Of a stretch of DNA of 64,000 nucleotides, positions 22,814 through 35,523 are shown in pieces. The stretch spans positions 2,330,616 to 2,394,615 of the forward strand of contig CM055754.1 in the NCBI GenBank assembly GCA_029465975.1, given 5' to 3'. Source of the DNA: Dallia pectoralis (lineage: Eukaryota > Chordata > Actinopteri > Esociformes > Umbridae). The notes beneath the pieces were generated by a model. It worked only from the letters and a program-made list of their open reading frames with translations. It did not search any database and was not told where the DNA came from. Position numbers and translations under genes: made by a program. The number at the start of each line of letters is the position of its first letter. Position 1 is the first letter of the stretch.

Positions 22814-25800
22814 TGTCAAGACATGTAAACGACACATTTAAACAATAGGGCCCTCCATGAAAATGCATGAGCGGTGTGTGGCGGGTTTTCGAGCTGTGGG
22901 TTTGTTAAAGATCAACATCCTCCTGAGTTGAACGGCTAGAGAGCATTTAGCCGAAATTACGACTGTGGCTCTTTGAATGAGGTTGGGCTCAACACTGCCC
23001 CCTGGGGGACCCACTTCACCTAATCACTGTTCCTGCCCTGAAGCAGACAACACAGAAGGGCGTTTAATGAGATTCCACAGTGACATCGATTTTTAAACAG
23101 GACTATACCGATCTGTTCATACAGCACATACATTCCAGCCTGAAATTCACTGTATCCTATTCATGTGATGAGCGTAACCTTTTCGAAACTGAACTAGAGA
23201 AAACCTGGAAGTGCCGTTCTTACTAGTTACAACAGTTTGTATTTATGGAGCCCAGTCTGGGGTTTAAACCCAGAGAAAATGTGTTTGTTAGCTTGTCCTA
23301 ACTGCTGCAACACAACACAGGTGTAATTCCCTAGACCCAGGTGGACACATTCGTTAGTTTTCTCCAGTAGAGATTCTCCATTGACTCTTTGATCGAGGAC
23401 AAGTCAAACTCTAAGTCAGCTTGAGCCTTCAGTCTGGACCTTAAGCCGCATGTTTTTCTCACCAACACTTGGAACAGCACAAATAAATTTAACAGCACAT
23501 TTTTAAAGCTTTGTAAATATTAAAGCTGGAATCTAAAATTCCAGAGACAACTAAAATGCACGCACTATCCAACCCTGTAATGTACAGAAACCAGGGGAAA
23601 ATATCTGAAAACAACAGATGAGTGCAGAAGTTGTCCCTAGTGAGTGGAGATAAGCCCTGCTGTGGTCCCAGGGAGGAAATTAGGAGCATGTTATGGACCA
23701 CGGTACCCCTTTAGTACCACGCCGCCATTTCAGATTCAGTTCTCTGTTACCATGACAACACACGCTGTAGGCAAGAGCGAAATAATGTTCACCAGAGAAA
23801 CCAGCCTTCCCTACAACCCGCTGAAAGGACGTACAAAATGAAACCCAAAAACAGAGGCCACCTAAAATCCCCGTTGCACCATTAACAGGCAAAGGACGGT
23901 GCGTGGGGGAGGGGGGGGGGCAATAAAAGATGACAACACCAAAATAAACAATCGACTAATCTGGATTTAAAGGGGAAAAAAAATCAAAAAAGTTCATATG
24001 TGGAAGATTCATGTCCAAATTCACTTGGCTCCAATACTTACTAGTAAATAAAAAAATCACCTCAACCCAACTGTTTAAAATAGTCATGCAACCGTTGGAA
24101 ATGGCATTGACTATCAACGATGAGGAGACTCGATCAACCATCTAGATGTTGTTGAACTGAGCGGTCAGATACTGGCATGAACAGCTTTAAGACCAAACTG
24201 TTTAGTACAGCAGCGCCCTGTAAAGAGACAATGTTTTGTTCTCAGGTCTCACCATCAGTGCCGTTGTGCTGCTCGTAGCTGCGTTTCCCCAGGATGGTCG
24301 GTGAACCGTTATTTAGGATGTTTCCCGTGGACTTGATGGGTGTTAGGCTGCCTGTGGTGACCACCTGACCCCGAGTGGGGTCCTGTTTAGGTGGGCACGG
24401 GTGGGCTTCTGTGGTACAGACAGAGGGGTGGTGCAGAGAGAGGGGTGGTGCAGAGAGAGGGGAGGTGCACAGAGAGGGGAGGTGCACAGAGAGGGTAGGT
24501 GCACAGAGAGGGTAGGTGCACAGAGAGGGTAGGTGCACAGAGAGGGGAGGTGCACAGAGAGGGGAGGTGCACAGAGAGGGGAGGTGCACAGAGAGGGGAG
24601 GTGCACAGAGAGGGAGGTGCACAGAGGGGAGGTGCACAGAGAGGGGAGGTGCACAGAGAGGGGAGGTGCACAGAGAAGGGAGGTGCACAGAGAAGGGAGG
24701 TGCACAGAGAGGGGAGGTGCACAGAGAGGGGAGGTGCACAGAGAGGGGAGGTGCACAGAGAGGGGAGGTGCACAGAGAGGGGAGGTGCACAGAGAGGGGA
24801 GGTGCACAGAGAGGGGAGGTGCACAGAGAGGGGAGGTGCACAGAGAGGGGAGGTGCGGGGATGAGGAAGGAAACGTTATGCGACATGTTGAAACTGAATA
24901 GCCGAATAGCAGTTATATAACTGTATCACCACATGAACAGAAAATGGTATCAACAGTCACACTTTGTAAAAATAAAAATACAGTATAATACACTAGACAA
25001 GGACAAATGTTATTATGGAGACAGGGTCTAGTATATATTGAAGTATGGACCTGCATGCATTCAGTACTGTAATGAGCTCTGGGTTGATGTGTACAGGTTA
25101 AATCAAACTGATGGTCTCACCCAGATAACGGACCACTGACTCCAGGGATTTCCTATCAACTGGCTTTAGAGGTAAAGGCTTTCTGGGTTCGTCTGGCAAC
25201 CGCAGTGCACCTGGAATATAGAACAGTACAGGGTCAGAGACACGGTACTACATTTAGGGCTGGATCTGGAATATAGAACAGTACATGGTCAGGAACAATG
25301 TACTACATTTAGGGCTGGACCTGGAATATAGAACAGTACAGGGTCAGGAACAATGTACTACATTTAGGGCTGGACCTGGAATATAGAACAGTACAGGGTC
25401 AGGAACAATGTACTACATTTAGGGCTGGACCTGGAATATAGAACAGTACAGGGTCAGGAACAATGTACTACATTTAGGGCTGGACCTGGAATATAGAACA
25501 GTACAGGGTCAGGAACAATGTACTACATTTAGGGCTGGACCTGGAATATAGAACAGTACAGGGTCAGGAACAATGTACTACATTTAGGGCTGGACCTGGA
25601 ATATAGAACAGTACAGCTAGGGGTACGGTACTCACACTCTTGTTTGATTTGGGCTGTGTTCAGGGGCAGGTAGGGTACGGTACTCACACTCTTGTTTGAT
25701 TTGGGCTGTGTTCAGGGGCAGGTAGGGGTGTCTGGCAAGGAACCGTGGTCTGATAATGTCCTGACAGACTCTTCGGGCAGAGCGCGACAGCTGGGTGGTT

Positions 25801-26824
25801 TGTAGATAGAAGGCCTGTCTCGTCTTCACAGCAAACTTGGGGCTCCCGCCGTGACGCATAGGAACACTGTGTGGGGACTGGGGAAGCAAAGATAAAGAGA
25901 GTCAATAACCATCGAAAGCAAACATACATCTCTTGTTAAGTCTAAAACCCACCAGATCAGGCAGAAGCTGGAGATGATCGTGGCCACGCTATTTATTGAT
26001 TTTGTTTCCACCTGACACGCCACGTCCCAGATGCGCCCCAGAAGCGCCTCTCTGTGTTACTTCGCTAACGATAGGTTCCAACTCAAATTTTGCCGGACGC
26101 GGTTGTTTACCGTGCCGCTTTTTTGTTTCCAAGATATTGTTATTTATAATTTTGGTGTTTACCACGTGGTCGTAATGTTTCATGATTCTACCACGTTGAT
26201 TTAATTTTTTCATATTGTTGTTTACCATCCTGTTGTTATTTATCATGTTGATGTTTACCATCCAGTTGTTATTTATCATGTTGTTGTTTACCATCCTGTT
26301 GTTATTCATCATGTTGTTGTTTACCATCCTGTTGTTATTCATCATGTTGTTGTTTACCATCTTGTTGTTATTTATCATGTTGTTGTTTACCATCCTGTTG
26401 TTATTTATCATGTTGTTGTTATTTATTGTGCCATTTACCATGTTGTTGCGGTTAGGTCCAGGCCTTGCCCCCTCTAGTCTGGTGGGCATCTTCAGTCCTC
26501 CATACTTCTTCCAGTAGGTCCAACAGGAGGCACACAGGCGACACTGCATGTTGGGGGACCCCACGAGTACCACTGGTAGGAGCTGGTGGCTACACAGTTA
26601 TCACTCATTACTAAACACTACCTACTGGGAACAGATCCCATAGAGTGCAGTAAGCTCTCTCCCTCTATCAGATACATCTAAACAGAGGGCCATGGTATAG
26701 AGCTATGCTACTGTAGTGGAAGAGACTATAGAGGCTCAATCTGTAAGTCTACCAGAAGGCACAGTTTATCAGGACTTCGATGAATAAAGTAAAACTCTTT
26801 ACTCTCGGGTGAACTATGCATCAT

Positions 26825-26855
<31 letters not shown>

Positions 26856-29800
26856 ATGTATGTGTGTGTGTGTGTGTGTGTGTACTCACTGTAGCAGCTC
26901 TCGCAGGCACGACCAAGTCCGGGGGTCAGCCCCGGGGGAACAGGGACCACCCCTGGGGCTACAGCCACAACTCCGGCTCCAACTGCAGGTCCAGGTGCAG
27001 TGGTTGAGCCGTTCACTAGAACCCCCACACCTCCAGGCTTCACACTATTACCACTCAGCTGGTTGGGGTTGGGTTTGTTGCTGTGAGTATGTGGACAGAG
27101 GATGGGAGTCTCAGACATCTACATGCTTTACCATTGGCAGTCAGACTGTCAGTCAGTCACCCAAATATAGCCAGAGAGAAAAGGAGAGACAGCCAGCCAG
27201 CCAGCCACCCAGACAGTCAGGAAGCACTCACTAGTTAGGGATGTAGACCTGCTTCAACTTGCTCTCGGCCTCTGCAGCTTTTAACCGCTTCTGCTGGACG
27301 TATCTGTCTGTTGTCTTCCACATGTAGTAGTACTCGATAATACTGGTTAGGGTCTTCCAGGGTAGCTGTAGCGTAGGGGAGACCCAACCAGTCAACAGAA
27401 CAGCCCTTATGATTCCCCTGGACATCACATACAGCACATCATCCTCACCATGATACTTATAATATATAATAGTATATAATTAGGGAATCTTTCACTCCCC
27501 GATTTTTCTAAACGTATCGGCAACATTTGCATGCAAATGCTGTGATCTTCAATGGAACAGGTTCAGGCTGCGCTCTTTCAAAATTTGAAAGAGGCATTTG
27601 AATTGTCCAGCTGCCAGGGAGCAGGCCACGCCTCTAACGGCAGGGTGTGCTGGGACGTGAGGTGGGGCGGGTGGACAGTGTGGCTGGGGAAAGTAGGGTG
27701 CACTGACAGTGACCCACCAGCAGGTGGCAGAGTGAGTCACACTGTAAAAACAGTGCAGCAACCTCCCTCATTCACTCAGCAGCATCCAGCAGCACAGATG
27801 CACCTGGCTTAATCTACAGCCAACGATAATGTTGTGTCATTATCTCTGCTCTCATCAGGGCCTTGATTCAGGCCTGCTCCTCTCCCACAATACATTGCTT
27901 CTTCTTTCTCAGACAAACAAATTAAAAAAACACGGCAATCAGATGCAGATCTCTTCCCCCTTAAACGAGCGGCATCAGGTTTGAGACTTCTCTAGGCAAA
28001 CGTGTAGGCCTGTCTGGCTATTTGGGTGTCCGTGGTCACTCACAAAGTCCTGTTGTATGTCTGTGAAGTCTTTGCCGTATTTCTCCAGCGCCTCCTCGAA
28101 CAGGTTGGCCTCGGAGGCGCTCCATTCCTCCATCTCGTCCCGGCAGAGGACGGGGCCTCCCTGGGGGACCAGCGCGGCAATGGCCCGGGTCATGTCGTAA
28201 CCGGTCTTATCAAGGGTATCCATTGCGTGAAACTGAAAAGGACAGGATGTTCAGAAGGCAAAATAATCTATTGGTGAAGTGGATGTGTGTGTGTGTGAAC
28301 TTTATGAGGGCTGTAGCTCTAGGGCCTGTTTCATATTTTATACACAAGGTACAGAACTGGGCCATGTGGGGTGCCAGGGCTGGCTGGAGGCTGCTTGTTA
28401 TTGATATGCGCACACACACACACACACACATAAACACACAGACATAAATACACACTATAACACTCCTGTCATGCAATCAACTCTGCCCTGACATGGACCT
28501 AGGTCAGAGTGTGTGTGTGTGTGCGCGCGTCTTACCAGGGTGATATCTCTAGAAGCAGCAGCAGCACTCATATGGAGACTCGGCTGTCGGACAGAACTGC
28601 TGCAGTCCAGAGCCCGTGCAAAGGTTCCCACTGACCTGAGGAAGACATAGAAAGTGAGAGAGAGGAAGAGGCGTGTGGGCAAACAGGGGAGACAATCAGA
28701 GAGACAAGCTGGAGTAGTCAGGGTTCACTATTCACATGTTGTGTTCCTGACAACCCCGTGAAAAGACAAGAGTAGATGAACCCCCCTGACCACCAGACAC
28801 ACCTCCCACCAGACACACCCCCCTCCAGACACACCTCCCACCAGACACACCTCCCTTCTCCACCTTCGCTCCAGCCACATCCACCATATCCTCACTGAGC
28901 CACAACCTCAGAACTCACCAACACCTTTGTTAAAATACAAACCAAGTATCGTTTTGAGATGCAGTATCTATTCCACAGCAGTGAAGCACGCCCCCCTCCC
29001 CCTCTCCTCCCCCTCCCCCTCCCCCCTACCAGAAGCCCCGCCCATTTCATCATACAGGAGTGACTTACCGAGCCACAACCAGGAACTGGTCGATCTGTTT
29101 CTCTGTGAGGGGACTGCTGGGATCCCAGACTTTCTCCTCCAGTTTGGCCAGGTCCCTGTCATCCTCCTCCCCTGTGGAGTGCAGTGAGGAAACCAGTCAG
29201 AAAGCTGTACTCATCAGTCTCATTCAATACACCTACCCCATAATAACCAGTCAGAAAGCTGTACTCATCAGTCTCATTCAATACACCTACCCCATAATAA
29301 CCAGTCAGAAAGCTGTACTCATCAGTCTCATTCAATACACCTACCCCATAATAACCAGTCAGAAAGCTGTACTCATCAGTCTCATTCAATACACCTACCC
29401 CATAATAACCAGTCAGAAAGCTGTACTCATCAGTCTCATTCAATACACCTACCCCATAATAACCAGTCAGAAAGCTGTACTCATCAGTCTCATTCAATAC
29501 ACCTACCCCATAATAACCAGTCAGAAAGCTGTACCCCTAACCAGTCAGTCTAACCAGTCATTCATTCAATACACCTACCCCATAATAACCAGTCAGAAAG
29601 CTGTACTCATCAGTCTCATTCAATACACCATTCAATACACCTACCCCATAATAACCAGTCAGAAAGCTGTACTCATCAGTCTCATTCAATACACCTACCC
29701 CATAATAACCAGTCAGAAAGCTGTACTCATCAGTCTCATTCAATACACCTACCCCATAATAACCAGTCAGAAAGCTGTACTCATCAGTCTCATTCAATAC

Positions 29801-32373
29801 ACCTACCCCATAATAACCAGTCAGAAAGATGTCATCATCAGTCTCATAATAACCAGTCAGAAAGCTGTTATCACCAGTCTCATGCACTACACCTGTCCCA
29901 TAACCAGTCAGCACAGCAGCCAGTCTCATGCACTACACCTGTCCCATAACCAGTCAGCACAGCAGCCAGTCTCACTACACCTTTCCCATAATAACCAGTC
30001 AGCACAGCAGCCAGTCTCATGCACTACACCTATCCCATAATAACCAGTCAGCACAGCAGCCAGTCTCATGCACTACACCCATAATAACCAGTCAGCACAC
30101 ACCTATCCCATAATAACCAGTCAGCACAGCAGCCAGTCTCATGCACTACACCTGTCCCATAATAACCAGTCAGCACGTGGTCCTCGACAACCATTAACTA
30201 AACATTTGATGGACATGTTTTACAAGTCTTTATCCAGACTCCGTTACAGATAGATAGATAGATAGGCCAGGGCACATTATTGAATAATTGTTTCCATCAG
30301 CGTGTCAGACGCACATGGCCACCCAGCGACGCAGACTCCAGATCAGATAAGTGGTCCCCCCTAAGTGCCCCGGCTGGCGGCTAAACTGCCAGCTCCATGC
30401 TCATTTTCCGCTGGGATATTTTTTCCACTTCATTAACCAGACCGGCGTTTCAATTCGCTGACATGCATTTTGAAGCGACTTAATAGGACACGCGGCTGTC
30501 CGTCACCAATAGAGGTATGCAGAACTGCTGCTGATTGGATATAGTGCACTCCATCCACCTCCCTATTGGCTACCTGTGGGACACGTGGGGTATGATTGGT
30601 TCCTGCAGAGGTGAATAAGTAGGTACTGAAGCCTTTGTGGAACAATTCGAAGGTAATCTTGTTTTCCGGTCAAAGAAAGAAGACCAAAAGAGAAGGACAA
30701 AAGATAACGAGCGTGTGTAGCTTAATAGGATGTTAAATTAAATTAGGAATTTAGGATGACGGGCGGTCGGTCGGGAATAAACACAACTGACTCAAATCCC
30801 CCACGCTTGCATCAGATAGAGAAGCGAGGTGCTTCATTCCAACTTCAACCCTTTTTGCTGTCACAAACGATTGGTTGTCTATAACCATTGCCGGAGTATT
30901 AAAATGTGCAGCGATTCTGTCCATGAAGAACTAGAAGGAACTAGAAGGACAATAGCCTAGACCAACATGTTTACTATGTAGCTAGGTACTCCAGACAGGG
31001 ATGTTCTGGAAATAGGCTTTGGAGAACCACTTTCCCATGGGGAACGCTTACAGACCAGCGTGTTAGGCGTACATACCCTCTCTGAGGAAGTCTGTGATGT
31101 CTGCCTGGTACTTGTTCCCAACTCTGATCTCCCCTTTATCCGCCAGAAGAGTCTTCTGTTGGGGGTCGTAGACCAGCGAGTAGAAAAAAGCATCCTGGAG
31201 AGGAGGGATGGGAAGAGGGAAGGATGGAACGGGAGAGAGGGAAGGAAGAGGGAAGGATGGAACGGGAGAGAGGGAAGGAAGAGGGAAGGATGGAACGGGA
31301 GAGAGGGAAGGAAGAGGGAAGGATGGAACGGGAGAGAGGGAAGGAAGAGGGAAGGATGGAACGGGAGAGAGGGAAGGAAGAGGGAAGGATGGAACGGGAG
31401 AGAGGGAAGGAAGAGGGAAGGATGGAACGGGAGAGAGGGAAGGAAGAGGGAAGGATGGAACGGGAGAGAGGGAAGGAAGAGGGAAGGATGGAACGGGAGA
31501 GAGGGAAGGAAGAGGGAAGGATGGAACGGGAGAGAGGGAAGGAAGAGGGAAGGATGGAACGGGAGAGAGGGAAGGAAGAGGGAAGGATGGAACGGGAGAG
31601 AGGGAAGGAAGAGGGAAGGATGGAACGGGAGAGAGGGAAGGAAGAGGGAAGGATGGAACGGGAGAGAGGGAAGGAAGAGGGAAGGATGGAACGGGAGAGA
31701 GGGAAGGAAGAGGGAAGGATGGAACGGGAGAGAGGGAAGGAAGAGGGAAGGATGGAACGGGAGAGAGGGAAGGAAGAGGGAAGAATGGAACGGGATAGAG
31801 GGAAGGAAGAGGGAAGGATGGAACGGGAGAGAGGGAAGGAAGAGGGAAGAATGGAACGGGAGAGAGGGAAGGAAGAGGGAAGGATGGAACGGGAGAGAGG
31901 GAAGGAAGAGGGAAGAATGGAACGGGATAGAGGGAAGGAAGAGGGAAGGATGGAACGGGAGAGAGGGAAGGAAGAGGGAAGGATGGAACGGGAGAGAGGG
32001 AAGGAAGAGGGAAGGATGGAACGGGAGAGAGGGAAGGAAGAGGGAAGGATGGAACGGGAGAGAGGGATGGAGTGTAAAATGAGAGTTAGACGGAGGAATG
32101 AAGAAAGATTGCGTGGGGTTAGGAATTGATTTTGTGTGTGTGGTGTGTGGTGTGTGGTGTGTGGTGTGTGGTGTGTGTGGTGTGTGGTGTGTGGTGTGTG
32201 TGTGTGTCTCTTGCCTTCTTATTACTGACTGTGAGAAGAACATTCTGGGTCAAAACACTGAATTATTCATTCAGAATAGGCTCACAACTCACAAACACAT
32301 GCCCAACACAGTGGAATATCAGAGCCTAGATACAGTCCACAGAGACGAAGGCTCTTTGGGGACAGCAAGGACA

Positions 32374-32410
<37 letters not shown>

Positions 32411-35400
32411 GGACAGGAGTGTGTGTTTGTGTGTGTGTGTGCAGGGACAACAAGGACAGGAGTGTGGGTTTTGTGTGTGTGTGTGTGTGTGCAGGGACAA
32501 CAAGGACAGGAGTGTGGGTTTGTGTGTGTGTGTGTGTGTGCAGGGACAACAAGGACAGGAGTGTGGGTTTGTGTATGTGTAACCAGTGTGCGGGATGGGG
32601 ACAGGAATGTGTGTGTGTGTGTGGGGGGTTACACCTACCTCTCGCTCTAGATAAGACTTTAGCGCCTCAGTCTCATTCAGCAGAGTGACACAACACTTCC
32701 CCCTGAGACACACAAAGACACACACACAGTGACCAAAAATGGAGGAACAATTTGTTTTGGTAACAAAGGTGAGTTCCCTGAGTGATTTCCAGCCAGTGTA
32801 TATAAACAGTGCATGTCTGTGGGATGTAGCTAACACGGTCATATCACTCCAGTTGTCTATGTAGCATGTGGTTTACAAGGTCATATCAATCCCATTATGT
32901 CTGTAGCATGTGGTTTACAAGGTCATATGATGTGGCTAATAAGGTCACGTGATTCCATTATGTCTGTAGCATGTGGCTAATAAGGTCATATGATTCCATA
33001 TGTAGCATGTGGCTAATAAAGTCATATGAATCTATTATGTATGTAGCATGTGGCTAATAAGGTCATATGACTCCATTATGTATGTAGCATGTGGCTAATA
33101 AGGTCATATGACTCCATTATATCTGTAGCATGTGGCTAATAAGGTCATATGACTCCAATATGTATGTAGCATGTGGCTAATAAAGTCATATGACTCCATT
33201 ATGTATGTAGCATGTGGCTAATAAAGTCATGACTCCATTATGTATGTAGCATGTGGCTAATAAGGTCATATGACTCCATTATGTCTGTAGCATGTGGCTA
33301 ATAAGGTCATATGATTCCATATGTAGCATGTGGCTAATAAGGTCATATGACTCCAATATGTATGTAGCATGTGGCTAATAAGGTCATATGACTCCATTAT
33401 GTATGTAGCTAATAAGGTCATATGACTCCATTATGTCTGTAGCATGTGGCTAATAAGGTCATATGACTCTTATTAGCCATGTAGCTAATAAGGTTGTATA
33501 GTTTGGGTTCAGGTCTAACCTGATGTGCGTAGCCGGTAGTGACTCCAGCTGCCGGGACAGGAACAGCTCTCTGTGTCTAAGCTGGTGTTTCTGTTTTTCT
33601 GGCAGGTCAACCGGGTTCAACTCTGGGTTCTCCATCTCTTCCTCCAGCTCTCCTGATCGGGGGTCAAGGCGTCAAACACAGTCACATTAATCAGCATGTT
33701 CACACTACTCCATCTCCTCCTGTCAAAAAGCGGAGTTATAGCTAAACCTGTACAAGGATTCCCCACAAGCACCCGTTTGGAAGCATCTGGCAAGACTGTT
33801 CTAAGCGAGAGCTGATACTAGAGATTGGTTCTCCAAGGAAACCTCGAAAACAAACGTGCCACAGTAAACGTGCCACAGCAAACGTGCCACAGCAAACGTG
33901 CCACAGCAAACGTGCCACAGCAAACGTGCCACAGCAAACGTGCCACAGCAAACGTGCCACAGCAAACGTGCCACAGCAAACGTGCCACAGCAAACGTGCC
34001 ACAGCAAACGTGCCACAGCAAACGTGCCACAGCAAACGTGCCACAGCAAACGTGCCACAGCAAACGTGCCACAGCAAGCGTGCGTGCAGCAAGCGTGCCA
34101 CAGCAAACGTGCCACAGCAAACGTGCCACAGCAAACGTGCCACAGCAAACGTGCCACAGCAAACGTGCCACAGCAAACGTGCCACAGCAAACGTGCCACA
34201 GCAAACGTGCCACAGCAAACGTGCCACAGTAAACGTGCCACAGTAAACGTGCCACAGTAAACGTGCCACGATGGCGGGCTCTGGTTAGGATTCAGAATGA
34301 GTACCCATCAAAGCTGTGTGACACTGCAGGTACCACTTAGAGGAGATACAGGGCCATATTCCCATCTATGGCGGCCTCATCTCCCCTCCATGTGTGGGAC
34401 AAACAGACAGACTGACAGACGGACGGACCTAGAAGTATTGAGTTATACTCGCAGGCATTGGACGTGTGTGTGTGGTCCATGAAGGGAGACAGAGGAGGAA
34501 TACGTGGGGGGGGCTGAAGGAGTGAGAGAATGAGTGAAGGAGTGACAGGGTGACGGTGAAGCGTGTCCCAGCTCATTTGGCGTGTCATTAGAGAAAACGG
34601 CAGACAGAGGAGGAGACGAGGCGCAGAACCGAGGCAATCAAAGGGTTTTCAGGAGGAGGCATGCAGGGGGAAAATCAATAAGCGCTCTTCTTCCTCACAC
34701 TCCCGGTCTCCAACACTCAGTCGGCAGCCAGCAGATGGACTGGCTCAGACTCCAATAACACACACACACACATCATGATGAACCAGGGGTTGATGGGAGG
34801 ACTGGCTTGGGTCTGGAGCCTTAAACGGACTCAACCTTTGCCAATGGCCTGCCACGGCACCCAGACACACAACCTATTCCCCAGAAATGGCCCCAGCTCT
34901 CAACTGTCCTAGAAACGATCAATAATTAACCACAGAGGAGTCGACTTACAACCAAGAAGGGAGAACTTGAGAGAGAGAGAAAGAAAGGGGGAGAGAAAGC
35001 GAAAAAAAAAATCGAGAGAGAGAAAGCGGGAAAGAAGCGAGCGAGAGAGCGGGAAAGAAGTGAGAAAGAAAGAAAGCGAGAGGGAATATTAAAAAAACAA
35101 GAGACGGCAAGAATAACGAGGGGAAAGAACAGAGAAAGCAAACGAGAGAGAACGAGAGCCAACACCTTAATTCCCAAGGCCTGATGAAGTGGTTCTTACC
35201 CAACAGCGTTCACAATTTGTGAATGGATTGGTTCTCGCCATTGATGTCTACTGTTTACCAAACGGACTTCTAAGAATAGACAGGCCAATTAAGGAGAGGA
35301 TAAGTCAAATGTCTTGAGCGAAGGGCCAGAGGATAATTAAATCACGGAGAACAACCAATCAAAGGTGGCAGCAGTGCCGACAGGGGAGGGGCCAAGATTC

Positions 35401-35487
35401 AGCCTATGGGTGGACTCAGAGGCTCCCTAAGCGAAGGCTCCTACAAACTCACGGCAAGAAAAATATTTAATCTGTGACTCAGTGCCG

Positions 35488-35523
<36 letters not shown>

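Noticed and set aside
31206..32066. CRISPR-like array of 33-bp repeats
   Set aside because: Units are directly adjacent without spacers, in a vertebrate intron; it is a minisatellite.
30957..32243. 428-codon minus-strand and 340-codon plus-strand open frames
   Set aside because: Both are produced by a 33-bp (3n) tandem array with no stop in the unit; the real coding part is only MTA1 exon 6 at 31077-31194.
33742..34269. Six overlapping frames of 120-175 codons on both strands
   Set aside because: Translation of a 14-bp repeat, open in every frame; there is no non-repetitive domain.
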